Notes: generated from the letters alone by a model not told the origin. Shown: positions 8,065 to 16,735, numbered from the stretch's first letter. The stretch is 64,000 bases of DNA from Marinobacterium jannaschii DSM 6295 (GCF_000620085.1 NZ_JHVJ01000004.1:201387-265386); one strand, 5' to 3'. Numbers and translations: made by a program.

Positions 8065-9084
8065 ATGTCGGTCGCAATTACACAGAATCCGGCCCGCAGC
8101 AGCCTCACCGCCATTCGCCTGACGGGGATTATTGGTCTGCTGTTGCTGTTGGCCGTAGCGGCTTTTTTGCACCTGAGCCTGGGAGCCAAAAGCCTCGACT
8201 GGAGCACCATCTGGCAGGCACTGACCGCCTATGATCCGCAGGATTCCGACCAGAGTATTGTGCGGGAGATCCGCCAGTCGCGCCTGATCGTGGCGCTGGT
8301 GGTGGGGGCTGCGCTTGCCGTGGCCGGGGTGCTGATGCAGGCGGTCAGTAATAACCCGCTGGCCGATCCCGGCCTGCTGGGCATTAACAGCGGGGCGGCG
8401 TTCTTCGTTGTCGGTGGCTTGCTGATGCTGCCGGGTACCCAGCACCACTATCTGCCACTCTACGCCTTTGCCGGGGCGGCCTTTGCCGCGGTGCTGGTAT
8501 TGCTGTTGAGTGGCCGTCAGCAAAGTCCGGAACGGCTGGTGCTGGCCGGGGTGGCGGTGACAGCGCTGTTTGGCGCTATGACCGCGATCCTGCTGATCGT
8601 TGACCAGCAGGGACTGGATAAGCTGCGTCACTGGCTGACCGGGGCGATCGGCGCTTCTGATCTGAAAAAGCTCGACTGGGTCTGGCCTTATCTGGCGGCG
8701 GCATTAGTGCTGAGCTTCTTCCTCACCCGCTCGCTGAATGCCTATCACCTGGGCGAGCGTGCGGCTGCCAGCCTCGGCGTGAATATCCGTCTGCTCAAGC
8801 TCGGTAGCCTGGTGTTGGTGGTGGTGCTTTCCGGCTCGGTGGTCGCGGTGGCCGGGCCGATCGGCTTCGTCGGTCTGGTGGTGCCGCATATGGCACGACT
8901 GCTGGTGCGCAGCCACTATGGCTGGTTGCTGCTTTATTCGCTGTTGCTGGGGGCACTGTTGCTGGTTTCGGCGGATCTGGCGGCCCGTATTGTGGTTCGG
9001 CCGTTTGAGATCAATACCGGTATCGTCACCGCTTTGGTGGGTGCGCCGGTATTTATCGCCTTGGTGATCGGGAGGATGAAATGA
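8065..9084 (+). CDS. FecCD-family siderophore permease 1
   Basis: This is one of two inner-membrane permease subunits of the siderophore importer. The 339-residue product is very hydrophobic with about nine to ten membrane segments. It carries the family landmarks RQSRLIVALVVGAALAVAGV (residues about 70-90), NNPLADPGLLGINSGA and the cytoplasmic coupling region GPIGFVGLVVPHMARLLV. The ATG follows the ATPase stop by two bases and the end overlaps the second permease by ATGA, so translation is coupled. Confidence 0.92.
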   Translation: MSVAITQNPARSSLTAIRLTGIIGLLLLLAVAAFLHLSLGAKSLDWSTIWQALTAYDPQDSDQSIVREIRQSRLIVALVVGAALAVAGVLMQAVSNNPLADPGLLGINSGAAFFVVGGLLMLPGTQHHYLPLYAFAGAAFAAVLVLLLSGRQQSPERLVLAGVAVTALFGAMTAILLIVDQQGLDKLRHWLTGAIGASDLKKLDWVWPYLAAALVLSFFLTRSLNAYHLGERAAASLGVNIRLLKLGSLVLVVVLSGSVVAVAGPIGFVGLVVPHMARLLVRSHYGWLLLYSLLLGALLLVSADLAARIVVRPFEINTGIVTALVGAPVFIALVIGRMK

Positions 9085-10136
9085 GCCTGCTCTCTTTTAC
9101 CGCCCAGCCACTACACCTGACACCGCTGCCCGGGATCAGCCTGCGTATTCGGGCCAGGGATCTGTTCTGGCTCGGTTTCTTTAGTGCACTGTTGCTGGCG
9201 GTGCTGGTCTGGAGTGCGGCCAGTGGCAGCTATAGCCTCAGTATGGCTCAGAGCTGGCAGGCGCTGGTGAGTCCGGAAACCGAGCCGAAGCGGATCGTGC
9301 GGGTGCTGTGGGAGTTTCGTCTGCCGCGCATCTTAGCAGCGGTGCTCTGTGGTGCGGCGCTGGCGATTGCCGGGGTAATGCTGCAATCGATCACCCGCAA
9401 TGCCCTGGCATCGCCGGGCCTGATCGGGGTCGAAGCGGGGGCCAGTGTCACTTTGCTGATATGTGTGATCCTGCTGCCGGGATTGATCCCGGTGTTCTGG
9501 CTGCCGGTCGGTGCTATGGCGGGCGGCTTTGCCGTTGCCGGGCTGATCTGGTTGCTGTCCTCGGCGCGGGGCTACTCGCCGGTGCGTTTGATTCTGGTGG
9601 GCGTGGGGATTACCTCGATGCTGGGGGCCTTCTCCGAGATGCTGATCACCTACGGCGATATCGAGCTGGTGGAATCGGCATTGATGTGGCTGGGTGGCAG
9701 CCTGCATCAGGTGAGCTGGGAGCAGGTGCAGGTTATGACAGCCTGGTTAGTGCTGGCCGGGATTCCTGCCTGGCTGGGGTTCCGGCAGCTCAATTTGCTG
9801 CGCCTGGGCGATAAGGTGGCCCTCAGCCGCGGTGTCGATAACCGCAAGGTGATCCCCTGGCTGCTGTTGTTGAGTGTGGCACTGACCTCGGCGGCGGTGG
9901 CGACTGCTGGCACCCTGACCTTTGTCGGCCTGATGGCTCCCCATATGGCACGGCGCTTCTGTGGCGACCGCCATGGTGTCTTGATCCCACTGGCCGGATT
10001 GATGGGCGCCCTGCTGGTGTTGCTGGGCGATACCCTGGGCCGCACCTTGCTGGCACCGCTACAGCTGCCTGCCGGACTGGTGATCGTACTGGTCGGCGCA
10101 CCCTATTTTATTGTTCTGATGAGTCGGGCGCGCTAG
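9081..10136 (+). CDS. FecCD-family siderophore permease 2
   Basis: This is the second permease subunit of the same importer, 351 residues. The first 30 or so residues are soluble, followed by the repeated membrane segments. Family motifs are RLPRILAAVLCGAALAIAGV, RNALASPGLIGVEAGAS and TFVGLMAPHMARR. Its start overlaps the stop of permease 1 (ATGA). The two permeases share only the family pattern, as expected for a heterodimeric importer rather than a recent duplication. Confidence 0.92.
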   Translation: MSLLSFTAQPLHLTPLPGISLRIRARDLFWLGFFSALLLAVLVWSAASGSYSLSMAQSWQALVSPETEPKRIVRVLWEFRLPRILAAVLCGAALAIAGVMLQSITRNALASPGLIGVEAGASVTLLICVILLPGLIPVFWLPVGAMAGGFAVAGLIWLLSSARGYSPVRLILVGVGITSMLGAFSEMLITYGDIELVESALMWLGGSLHQVSWEQVQVMTAWLVLAGIPAWLGFRQLNLLRLGDKVALSRGVDNRKVIPWLLLLSVALTSAAVATAGTLTFVGLMAPHMARRFCGDRHGVLIPLAGLMGALLVLLGDTLGRTLLAPLQLPAGLVIVLVGAPYFIVLMSRAR

Positions 10137-10158
10137 CCCGGCGATGGAGAGATCTGCT

Positions 10159-11097
10159 ATGAAACGGATTAAACAGCTTGCAGCGCTGACCCTGGCCGCC
10201 CTCGGTCTGGCGTCTGCTGTGTCAGTGTCAGCTGCTGAAGAGACCCGCACCTTTGAAAACCGCTTCGGCAAGGTCGAGGTGCCGGTAAAACCCCAGTGTG
10301 TGGTCTCACTGCATGATTTCAGTCTGACTATCCAGTTGCTGGAGCTGGGCGTGCGCCCCTGTGGTTCAGTCGCGCGCAAGAAACTCTGGTCCGATCCCTA
10401 TTTCCGCGGTGTGCAGCATCGTTTTGATCTGGGTGATACCGCTTACGTCGGCAGTCACAAGTCTCCGGATGAGGAGGCGATCGCCATGCTGGAGCCAGAC
10501 CTGATTGTTGGTCTCTCCTATCATGAACAGCTGAAGGACAAACTGTCCCAGATCGCTCCAGTGGTGATCCTGCCAACCCAGGAGACGCCGGTGTCTGAGT
10601 GGGCGGCACAGCTGGCCGATCTGGTCGGTGCCGGTGACCGTTTTCGTGATCAGCAGAAGGAATACAGCTGGGTGATCGAGGAGTTTAAGCGCCTGGTGCC
10701 ACAGCCTGAGAATGTCAGTGTGACCACGCTGGAGATCTATGAAGATAACTTCCAGCTGATCGGCCGCGGTGGCCTGGATGATGTGATCGCCGATATGGGG
10801 CTGGGGCGTCCAGTGGGCTACCAGAATGCGAAGAAAGGGATCAACTACAGCCTGGAGCGGGTCGGCGATTTCGATGCCGATATCATTATCGATACCTATG
10901 AGCCGCTGCTGGACAGCCGTGAAGAAACCGAGGAATTCAGGGCATCGCCCCAGTGGCAGAACCTGTTTGCGGTTAAGAACAACCAGTTCCTCTACTTCAA
11001 TCGCAGCCGTTATGGTGATTCAATGGGCGGCCTGACCGGTTCGGCTTACCTGTTGCTTTCCCATATCGCCGAGCGGGACCTGAAAACCCAGAAGTAG
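10159..11097 (+). CDS. Periplasmic iron-siderophore-binding protein (FecB-like)
   Basis: This is the periplasmic receptor that hands the ferric siderophore to the permeases. It has about 312 residues with a signal peptide (MKRIKQLAALTLAALGLASA, cleavage after AVSVSAAEE) and a PBP2-type fold with VVSLHDFSLTIQLLELGVRP, PDEEAIAMLEPDLIVG and the C-terminal half of the clamp. The ATG at 10159 is preferred over one at 10144 because it has a GGAGA ribosome site and starts directly at a basic signal peptide. The phosphopantetheinyl transferase gene starts five bases after the stop. Confidence 0.9.
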   Translation: MKRIKQLAALTLAALGLASAVSVSAAEETRTFENRFGKVEVPVKPQCVVSLHDFSLTIQLLELGVRPCGSVARKKLWSDPYFRGVQHRFDLGDTAYVGSHKSPDEEAIAMLEPDLIVGLSYHEQLKDKLSQIAPVVILPTQETPVSEWAAQLADLVGAGDRFRDQQKEYSWVIEEFKRLVPQPENVSVTTLEIYEDNFQLIGRGGLDDVIADMGLGRPVGYQNAKKGINYSLERVGDFDADIIIDTYEPLLDSREETEEFRASPQWQNLFAVKNNQFLYFNRSRYGDSMGGLTGSAYLLLSHIAERDLKTQK

Positions 11098-11102
11098 AAT
11101 CG

Positions 11103-11816
11103 ATGACCGGACACGCCTCATTTATAACGTCGCCGCAAGCGATCCCCGAGCCTGGGCCGTTACAGTTCTGGCACTGCCGCTTTGATCCGGGCCTGTATCG
11201 GCCCGGCGACGAGCAGTGTCTAGGCATTGAGTTGCCGGAGAAACTTGCTTCGGCATTGGCCAAGCGCAGGGTGGAGTATATAGCGGGACGCTGCTGTGCC
11301 AGGGCCGCGTTATCTGCTGCGGGCTTAGCGGATGCCGTTCCGGGCTATAACAGTGATCGTAGCCCGCACTGGCCGGCCGGCGTGCAGGGCAGTATCAGTC
11401 ATAGTGATGGTGTGGCAGTTGCGGCTGTGTTGCGGGATGCCTATATGGGGATCGATCTGGAGACGCTGGTCAGTGCAGATACCGCTGCCAGCGTCGCCGG
11501 GATGATTCTGACCCCGGCGGAGCAACTGCGATACGGAGCCAGGCCTGATCCGCTGATCCTGACCCTGATCTTCTCACTGAAAGAGAGCTTCTATAAGGCC
11601 GCTTATCCGCAGGTGGGACGCTTTTTTGACTTTACTGTGCTCTCGGTGACCGCTATAGATCCGGCTCGACAGCAGATCAGCTTTAGGCTGGAACAATCGC
11701 TGAGTCCGGCACTGCAGGCCGGACTGACGCTACGGGCCTACTGGCTGGAGATGCCAAACACCCAGTACCTCACTTACGTAACACTGGAAAGGGCCTGCTC
11801 GGCGGACAGGGCCTAG
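11103..11816 (+). CDS. 4'-phosphopantetheinyl transferase (EntD type)
   Basis: The enzyme adds the phosphopantetheine arm of CoA to carrier domains and is needed to activate siderophore NRPSs. The 237-residue protein has the EntD/Sfp motifs GSISHS (96-101), GIDLE (116-120, metal ligands Asp118 and Glu120) and FSLKESFYKA (157-166, Glu161). It is the last gene of the siderophore uptake run, although no NRPS is in the window, so its target must be encoded elsewhere or be another carrier protein. Its TAG stop lies in a CTAG palindrome that also gives the stop of the converging DUF1826 gene. Confidence 0.92.
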   Translation: MTGHASFITSPQAIPEPGPLQFWHCRFDPGLYRPGDEQCLGIELPEKLASALAKRRVEYIAGRCCARAALSAAGLADAVPGYNSDRSPHWPAGVQGSISHSDGVAVAAVLRDAYMGIDLETLVSADTAASVAGMILTPAEQLRYGARPDPLILTLIFSLKESFYKAAYPQVGRFFDFTVLSVTAIDPARQQISFRLEQSLSPALQAGLTLRAYWLEMPNTQYLTYVTLERACSADRA

Positions 11817-12463
11817 TCGGCAAAATCCAGCGACAGGAATAGGCGCATCTCGCCCGGCGCAACGGCCGGGGAGCGATGTACGATGCCGTAACCCTCGTTC
11901 TCAAACCAGCCATCTCCCTTTAACAGCGCCACATCGCCGGCCTTGAGCTGTTCGATCTTTTTCGGCTCACCCTCCGGGATACGTGGCGATCCATCCTGTG
12001 GCTCCGGCAGCCACTCAGTGCCATTGCCGCCAAAGCAGGTCACCAGCCGTGCCGGCAGGTAGTCGACATGGAACTTAGGACACATCGCCCGGCGCAGGGT
12101 GGCAAAGCGCACACCGATCTGTTGCGGTTCAAACAGGCACTGATACATATCGAGTAGCTCACAGATATTGTCGATCAGGGCCTGCTTGCCTTCGCCCTCG
12201 GGCAGTTTTCGTTGCAGCAGAGCCTGGCTCTCGCTCTCCAGTCCGTCATCGCAGCTAAGCAGGGTGCGCAGGTTGATCTCCCGGCCACTCTGGTTCAGTT
12301 GCGCGATATAGCTGTTGATCTCAGGGACAAGATCCCGTTGCCACACCGCCAGATTACAATCCGGCTGATAGATCTCTGTCAGGACCTCGGGACTGTCGCT
12401 GATCTGTGCCTGGGGGAGCTGTGTGCTGAGTTGCCGGGTCTTGAGCTGTTCCGCCGCCGCCAT
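11813..12463 (-). CDS. DUF1826 protein, putative low-zinc response protein
   Basis: This 216-residue DUF1826 family member has no established reaction. It is divergent from hisI-folE2-pyrC-like genes across a Zur-type palindrome. Members of this family are known from predicted zinc-regulated clusters, so a role in zinc limitation is a reasonable inference. The sequence shows FHVDYLP (His132, Asp134), then GIVHRSP (His196) and GEMRLFLSLDF (Arg207) near the C-terminus. That order of HxD, distal His and Arg is the iron and 2-oxoglutarate pattern of double-stranded beta-helix oxygenases; it is a suggestion, not a proven fold. GAGG lies 11 bases before the ATG. Confidence 0.8.
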   Translation of the reverse strand: MAAAEQLKTRQLSTQLPQAQISDSPEVLTEIYQPDCNLAVWQRDLVPEINSYIAQLNQSGREINLRTLLSCDDGLESESQALLQRKLPEGEGKQALIDNICELLDMYQCLFEPQQIGVRFATLRRAMCPKFHVDYLPARLVTCFGGNGTEWLPEPQDGSPRIPEGEPKKIEQLKAGDVALLKGDGWFENEGYGIVHRSPAVAPGEMRLFLSLDFAD

Positions 12464-12522
12464 ACGTTTGCCTCATTGTTATAGTTGGGTCGCCAGCAGT
12501 TAACTGCCGAAAACTAATAGAT

Positions 12523-12545
12523 GATATGTTATATTGTAACAAATA
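12523..12545. promoter_or_regulatory. Zur-type operator
   Basis: The 23-bp site contains ATGTTATATTGTAACAAAT, with TGTTA (12527-12531) and TAACA (12537-12541) arms around five bases. It closely matches the gammaproteobacterial Zur consensus GAAATGTTATA-N-TATAACATTTC. It lies between the divergent DUF1826 and hisI-like genes, so one zinc-loaded Zur site could repress both directions. Confidence 0.78.
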
Positions 12546-12589
12546 AATAATTTCCAGACCCTTTCCACATACCAACGACGATAACGACA

Positions 12590-13018
12590 ATGACACGACA
12601 GTTTTTCCGTCAGATGGAGACCCGTCAGCGGGGTGATCGTATTGAGCTGACCGAGTTTATCGATCATCTGAGCTGGAGCGAACAACAGCTGATACCGGTA
12701 GTGACCCAACAGTATGACAGTGGCGAAGTGCTGATGGTGGCATGGATGAATGCTGAGTCACTGCGGCTTACTTTAGAGGAGGGCTGGGTGACCTACTGGT
12801 CCCGCTCGCGCCAGTGTCTCTGGCGCAAGGGCGAAACCAGTGGCAACCGCCAGCGGCTGATCGAGCTGCGAGCCGACTGTGACGGCGACACCCTGCTTTG
12901 TCTGGCTGATCAGCAGGGGCCCGCTTGCCACACCGGGCGGGATAACTGCTTCTACTACACGATGCTGCCTCACAGCGGCGAAGTCGTCGTCAACGCCAGC
13001 CAGCCTGAGACTGCCTAA
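12590..13018 (+). CDS. hisI: Phosphoribosyl-AMP cyclohydrolase, Zur-island paralogue
   Basis: HisI opens the ring of phosphoribosyl-AMP in histidine synthesis. This is the short monofunctional form, 142 residues with no HisE domain. The zinc cysteines of the family are all present: Cys97 in RADCDGD, Cys113 in GPACHTG and Cys120 in DNCFYY, with the metal Asp cluster D96-D98-D100. The gene is the first of a three-gene run with folE2 and a dihydroorotase-like gene behind a Zur-type operator. This is the known arrangement of backup copies expressed in zinc starvation, so it is probably a second hisI, with the housekeeping copy elsewhere. No strong ribosome site precedes the ATG. Confidence 0.88.
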   Translation: MTRQFFRQMETRQRGDRIELTEFIDHLSWSEQQLIPVVTQQYDSGEVLMVAWMNAESLRLTLEEGWVTYWSRSRQCLWRKGETSGNRQRLIELRADCDGDTLLCLADQQGPACHTGRDNCFYYTMLPHSGEVVVNASQPETA

Positions 13019-13039
13019 TACCGAACCGGATCTGTTGTT

Positions 13040-14017
13040 ATGAATAAAGCCATGAATAATCCCGCCCCACAATCCGCCCGGGCTCTGCCCGATGTTGCCG
13101 CGTCCGATCGCGCTGCCATACAGTCGACCCTGGACTGGGTCGGTATGTCCGAAATCGCCTTACCCTTTATTGTCCAGGATGAGCAACAGGGGGCGATCCA
13201 TTGCCAGGGCAGGGCGCAGGCCTACGTCAACATCGCCCGGCCGGATATCAAGGGCATCCATATGTCCCGCCTCTATCTGTTGCTGGAGCAGTGGAGCGAA
13301 GCCGAAGCGGTTACGCCGGAATCGATCCGGTCATTCCTGGACCAGAAGTTGGGTACCCATACCGATATCAGCGACAGTGCTACGATCAGCCTGCGCTTCG
13401 ATTACCTCAGCCGTCGCCCGGCGCTGAAAAGTGCTTACAGTGGTTGGAAGGCCTACCCGGCGGAGATCGAAGCCAGGTTGCTTGAAGGACGGGTGGAGAT
13501 CGAGCTGAAACTGAGTATTCCCTACTCCAGCACTTGTCCTTGCTCGGCGTCCCTGTCTCGCCAGTTACTGGCACAGGCACTGCAGGATGACTTTGCCGAC
13601 ACTGCCAGTATCAGTAAGGAGGCTATCAGCCAGTGGTTGCTGAGCGAGCGCGGTTCTGTGGCGACACCGCATAGCCAGCGCAGCTGGGCCTACCTGCGGA
13701 TCAGGCTGGCGGATGACTTCACGGCGGAGGGGTTCCCTATCTCACGCCTGATCGATCAGGTCGAGACGGCGCTGAAAACGCCGGTACAGACCGCCGTTAA
13801 GCGCGAGGATGAGCAGGAGTTTGCCCGTCTCAACGGCGCCAATCTGATGTTCTGTGAAGATGCCGCACGCCGGGTGCGCGTTGCGTTGCTGGATCAGCCC
13901 GGTATCAGCGATTTCTGGCTCAAAGTAGAGCACCAGGAGAGCCTGCACGCCCACAATGCGGTGGCGATTGCTACCCGTGGGCTTGAGCAGGGATATACCG
14001 CACAACTGACGTATTGA
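13040..14017 (+). CDS. folE2: GTP cyclohydrolase IB
   Basis: FolE2 makes 7,8-dihydroneopterin triphosphate from GTP for folate synthesis and, unlike zinc-dependent FolE, can use other metals. The 325-residue protein has the type IB landmarks KGIHMSRLY (about 71-79), LRFDYLSRRPALKS, the Cys-containing SSTCPCSASLSRQ loop (Cys166, Cys168) and HSQRSWAYLRI. Its place behind a Zur-type operator fits its known role as the zinc-sparing substitute. It starts 21 bases after hisI; a second in-frame ATG at 13052 is also possible. Confidence 0.93.
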   Translation: MNKAMNNPAPQSARALPDVAASDRAAIQSTLDWVGMSEIALPFIVQDEQQGAIHCQGRAQAYVNIARPDIKGIHMSRLYLLLEQWSEAEAVTPESIRSFLDQKLGTHTDISDSATISLRFDYLSRRPALKSAYSGWKAYPAEIEARLLEGRVEIELKLSIPYSSTCPCSASLSRQLLAQALQDDFADTASISKEAISQWLLSERGSVATPHSQRSWAYLRIRLADDFTAEGFPISRLIDQVETALKTPVQTAVKREDEQEFARLNGANLMFCEDAARRVRVALLDQPGISDFWLKVEHQESLHAHNAVAIATRGLEQGYTAQLTY

Positions 14018-14028
14018 GGTCCTTTCAG

Positions 14029-15369
14029 ATGCAAACCACATTGATACTGAATGCCCGGGTGATCAACGAGGGGCAACAGCAGCAGTGCGACCTGCTGCTG
14101 GAGCAGGGCAAGATTGCCCGCATTGGGGATGATTTACAGCACTGTCCGGCTGACCGGGTCATTGATGCTGAAGGACTCTACCTGCTGCCTGGAATGATCG
14201 ACGATCAGGTTCATTTCCGTGAGCCGGGCCTGACCGCTAAAGGGGATATAGCCACCGAATCAGCGGCCGCCGTGGCCGGTGGGATCACCAGCTATATGGA
14301 GATGCCCAATGTCAGTCCGCCAACACTGGACCTGGCGGCACTGGAGGCGAAGTACCAGCGTGCTGAGGGACGCTCGCTGGCTAACTATGCCTTTTACCTG
14401 GGCGCCAGCAATAGCAATATCGAGCAGATTCGCCGTGTCGATCCCAATTCGGTCTGCGGTGTTAAGGTCTTTATGGGGGCCTCGACCGGCGACCTGCTGG
14501 TGGATGATGAGCTGGCGCTGGAACTGATCTTCCGTGACTCTCCGGTACTGATTGCTACCCACTGTGAGGATAGCCTGCGCATTGCGGACAACCTGAAACG
14601 CCTGCGTGAGACTCATCCGGGTGAACTGAACGCCGATATGCATCCGCAGATCCGTGATGTGGAAGCCTGCTATGCCTCCTCCTCCAAGGCGGTCGAACTG
14701 GCGAAGCGTTTCGGTAGCAATCTGCATGTACTGCACCTGACCACAGCTAAGGAGCTGGCGTTGTTCCAGACCGGAGCGATTGAGGGTAAACGGATTACCG
14801 CCGAGGCCTGTGTCCACCATCTCTGGTTTAGCGATCAGGACTATGCTGAGCTGGGAAACCGGATCAAGTGCAATCCAGCGGTGAAATCGGCGGATGATCG
14901 TGCCGCGTTGCGGTCCGCGCTGCTGGACGGGCGCCTGGATATCGTCGCCACAGACCATGCGCCGCATCTGCTGGCGGAGAAAGAGCAGTCGTATGAAAGT
15001 GCGCCTGCGGGTTTACCACTGGTCGAGCACGCTCTGCCGTTGATGCTGGAGCTGGCGAAACAGGGCGTGCTTAGCCTGGAGCAGGTGGTTGAGAAGGTCA
15101 GCCATAACCCGGCGATCCGCTATGCGATTGAGGGCAGGGGCTTTATCCGTGAAGGCTATGCCGCCGACCTGGTGCTGGTCGACCTCGATGGCGAGACATC
15201 CGTGACTGATGCGGCGGTCCGCTATAAGTGCCGATGGTCGCCATTTGCGGGCCAGCGTTTCCGCGCCCGGATCTGCAGCACCTTTGTGAATGGGGTTGAA
15301 CTCTTTGATGGCGAGCAGGTACTGTGCCGTCCCGAGGCTGCGCAACGGCTACGCTTTAACCGCCGCTAA
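14029..15369 (+). CDS. pyrC: Dihydroorotase-like amidohydrolase, Zur-island paralogue
   Basis: The product has 446 residues and is closest to the long, class I-type dihydroorotases, which close carbamoyl aspartate to dihydroorotate in pyrimidine synthesis. It has GMIDDQVHFREPGLT (58-69), the Lys candidate for carbamylation in GVKVFMGAS (Lys146), a metal His in THCED, HVLHLTTAKE and the catalytic ATDHAPH. The first His of the usual HxH metal pair is Gln60 here (QVH instead of HVH), which may reduce its zinc demand. The ATG at 14029 is chosen over TTG at 14014 because GAGGT lies in between. It is the third gene of the zinc-starvation run. Confidence 0.85.
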   Translation: MQTTLILNARVINEGQQQQCDLLLEQGKIARIGDDLQHCPADRVIDAEGLYLLPGMIDDQVHFREPGLTAKGDIATESAAAVAGGITSYMEMPNVSPPTLDLAALEAKYQRAEGRSLANYAFYLGASNSNIEQIRRVDPNSVCGVKVFMGASTGDLLVDDELALELIFRDSPVLIATHCEDSLRIADNLKRLRETHPGELNADMHPQIRDVEACYASSSKAVELAKRFGSNLHVLHLTTAKELALFQTGAIEGKRITAEACVHHLWFSDQDYAELGNRIKCNPAVKSADDRAALRSALLDGRLDIVATDHAPHLLAEKEQSYESAPAGLPLVEHALPLMLELAKQGVLSLEQVVEKVSHNPAIRYAIEGRGFIREGYAADLVLVDLDGETSVTDAAVRYKCRWSPFAGQRFRARICSTFVNGVELFDGEQVLCRPEAAQRLRFNRR

Positions 15370-15400
15370 GCAGGCGGTGGCGGGCGGCCAAATGACATGA

Positions 15401-15435
15401 AAAAGCCCCGCAGGCTCAGAGCTTGCGGGGCTTTT
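15401..15435. terminator. Bidirectional terminator between pyrC-like gene and proV
   Basis: AAAAGCCCCGCA (15401-15412) is perfectly complementary to TGCGGGGCTTTT (15424-15435). The A and T runs give a T-tract in both directions, fitting its place between converging genes. Confidence 0.88.
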
Positions 15436-15457
15436 CGTTGCTGCAGAGCATTGCTGA

Positions 15458-16735
15458 TCAGCTCACCTTGGCAGGTTGCTCTTCAGGTTCTGGCTTCGGC
15501 TCCTCGCCGTCATCCTTCTGACCTGCAGCGTGGTGTTCGGCCAGTACTTCAGCCAGGTTTTCACGCGACAGCTCACCCTGCAGCTGGCCATCGGCATCGA
15601 CTACCGGCAGCGGGATGTCGGAGTTCAGAGTTTCCGGGATGACTGCTTCGATCAGGGCCTCTGTCTGGATCGCCGGCGCATCGGCTTCATCCAGTACCGC
15701 TTCAGACAGCTCGGAAACACTGTCATCCCGGTTGGCTTCTTCAAGAGACTCCTGGGTAATAACTCCCTGGTACTGGTCGTCCTGAATCAGGTAGCCGTAA
15801 TCTTCCTTGCTGCGGCGCATCTGTTTCAGGGCTTCCTCGATGGTATCGGCGGTGATACGGCAGGCCGGCGGATGCATCACGGTTTCCACGGTCAGGGCGC
15901 GGGCACGGTTTACATCCTTCACGAAGTCCTCGACATAATCGTCGGCAGGATTCAGCAGGATCTCGTCCGGCGTACCCTGCTGAACCAGCAGGCCATCACG
16001 CAGGATAGCGATACGGTCGCCGATACGCAGTGCTTCGTCCAGATCGTGGGTGATAAAGATGATGGTCTTATGCAGTTTCTGCTGCAGGTCGATCAGCTGG
16101 TCCTGCATACCGCTTCGGATCAGCGGGTCCAGTGCCGAGAAGGCTTCATCCATCAGCAGGATTTCGGCATCGGTGCAGAGGGCGCGGGCCAGGCCGACAC
16201 GCTGCTGCTGACCGCCGGAAAGCTGGTTCGGATACTGGTTTTCATAACCTTCCAGGCCAACAGTATTCAGCCACTCCAGGGCTTTCTTCTGCCGCTCGGA
16301 CTTGTCGACGCCCTGAATCTGCAGGCCATAGGCAACGTTATCCACCACGGTACGATGAGGCATCAGTCCGAAGTGCTGGAATACCATCGACATCTTATGG
16401 CGACGGAAGTCCTGCAAAGCCGCTTTGTCGAGCTGCATGACATCGACATCTTCGACAAAGATACGGCCTTCAGTTGGCTCGATCAGGCGGTTGAAGTGAC
16501 GGATCATAGTGGATTTACCGGAGCCGGACAGGCCCATAATCACGAAGATCTCGCCGCGATTGATCGACAGGTTGATATCCTTGAGGCCCACGGTATGGCC
16601 GCATTCAGCCAGTACTTCGCTCTTGCTCTTGCCGGCACGAACCAGCTTCATCGCGTTGGCAGGATTGCTACCGAAGACCTTATAGAGGTTCTCGATGCGG
16701 ATCAGCGGTTCGGAGGTATTTTCATTATCAGCCAT
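15458..16735 (-). CDS. proV: Glycine betaine/proline betaine ABC importer, ATPase
   Basis: This ATPase drives osmoprotectant import. From the ATG at 16735 it has 425 residues, with Walker A GLSGSGKST (68-76), signature LSGGQQQRVGLARAL, Walker B LLMDEAFSALDP and a C-terminal region with two CBS-like segments (ALTVETVMHPPACRITADTI and onward) that in this family sense ionic strength. The far C-terminus is acidic. A frame extension to 16795 lies within the permease gene; ATG 16735 has GAGG ahead and overlaps the permease stop (ATGGCTGA), so it is preferred. The gene order proX-proW-proV is the reverse of E. coli proVWX. Confidence 0.93.
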   Translation of the reverse strand: MADNENTSEPLIRIENLYKVFGSNPANAMKLVRAGKSKSEVLAECGHTVGLKDINLSINRGEIFVIMGLSGSGKSTMIRHFNRLIEPTEGRIFVEDVDVMQLDKAALQDFRRHKMSMVFQHFGLMPHRTVVDNVAYGLQIQGVDKSERQKKALEWLNTVGLEGYENQYPNQLSGGQQQRVGLARALCTDAEILLMDEAFSALDPLIRSGMQDQLIDLQQKLHKTIIFITHDLDEALRIGDRIAILRDGLLVQQGTPDEILLNPADDYVEDFVKDVNRARALTVETVMHPPACRITADTIEEALKQMRRSKEDYGYLIQDDQYQGVITQESLEEANRDDSVSELSEAVLDEADAPAIQTEALIEAVIPETLNSDIPLPVVDADGQLQGELSRENLAEVLAEHHAAGQKDDGEEPKPEPEEQPAKVS

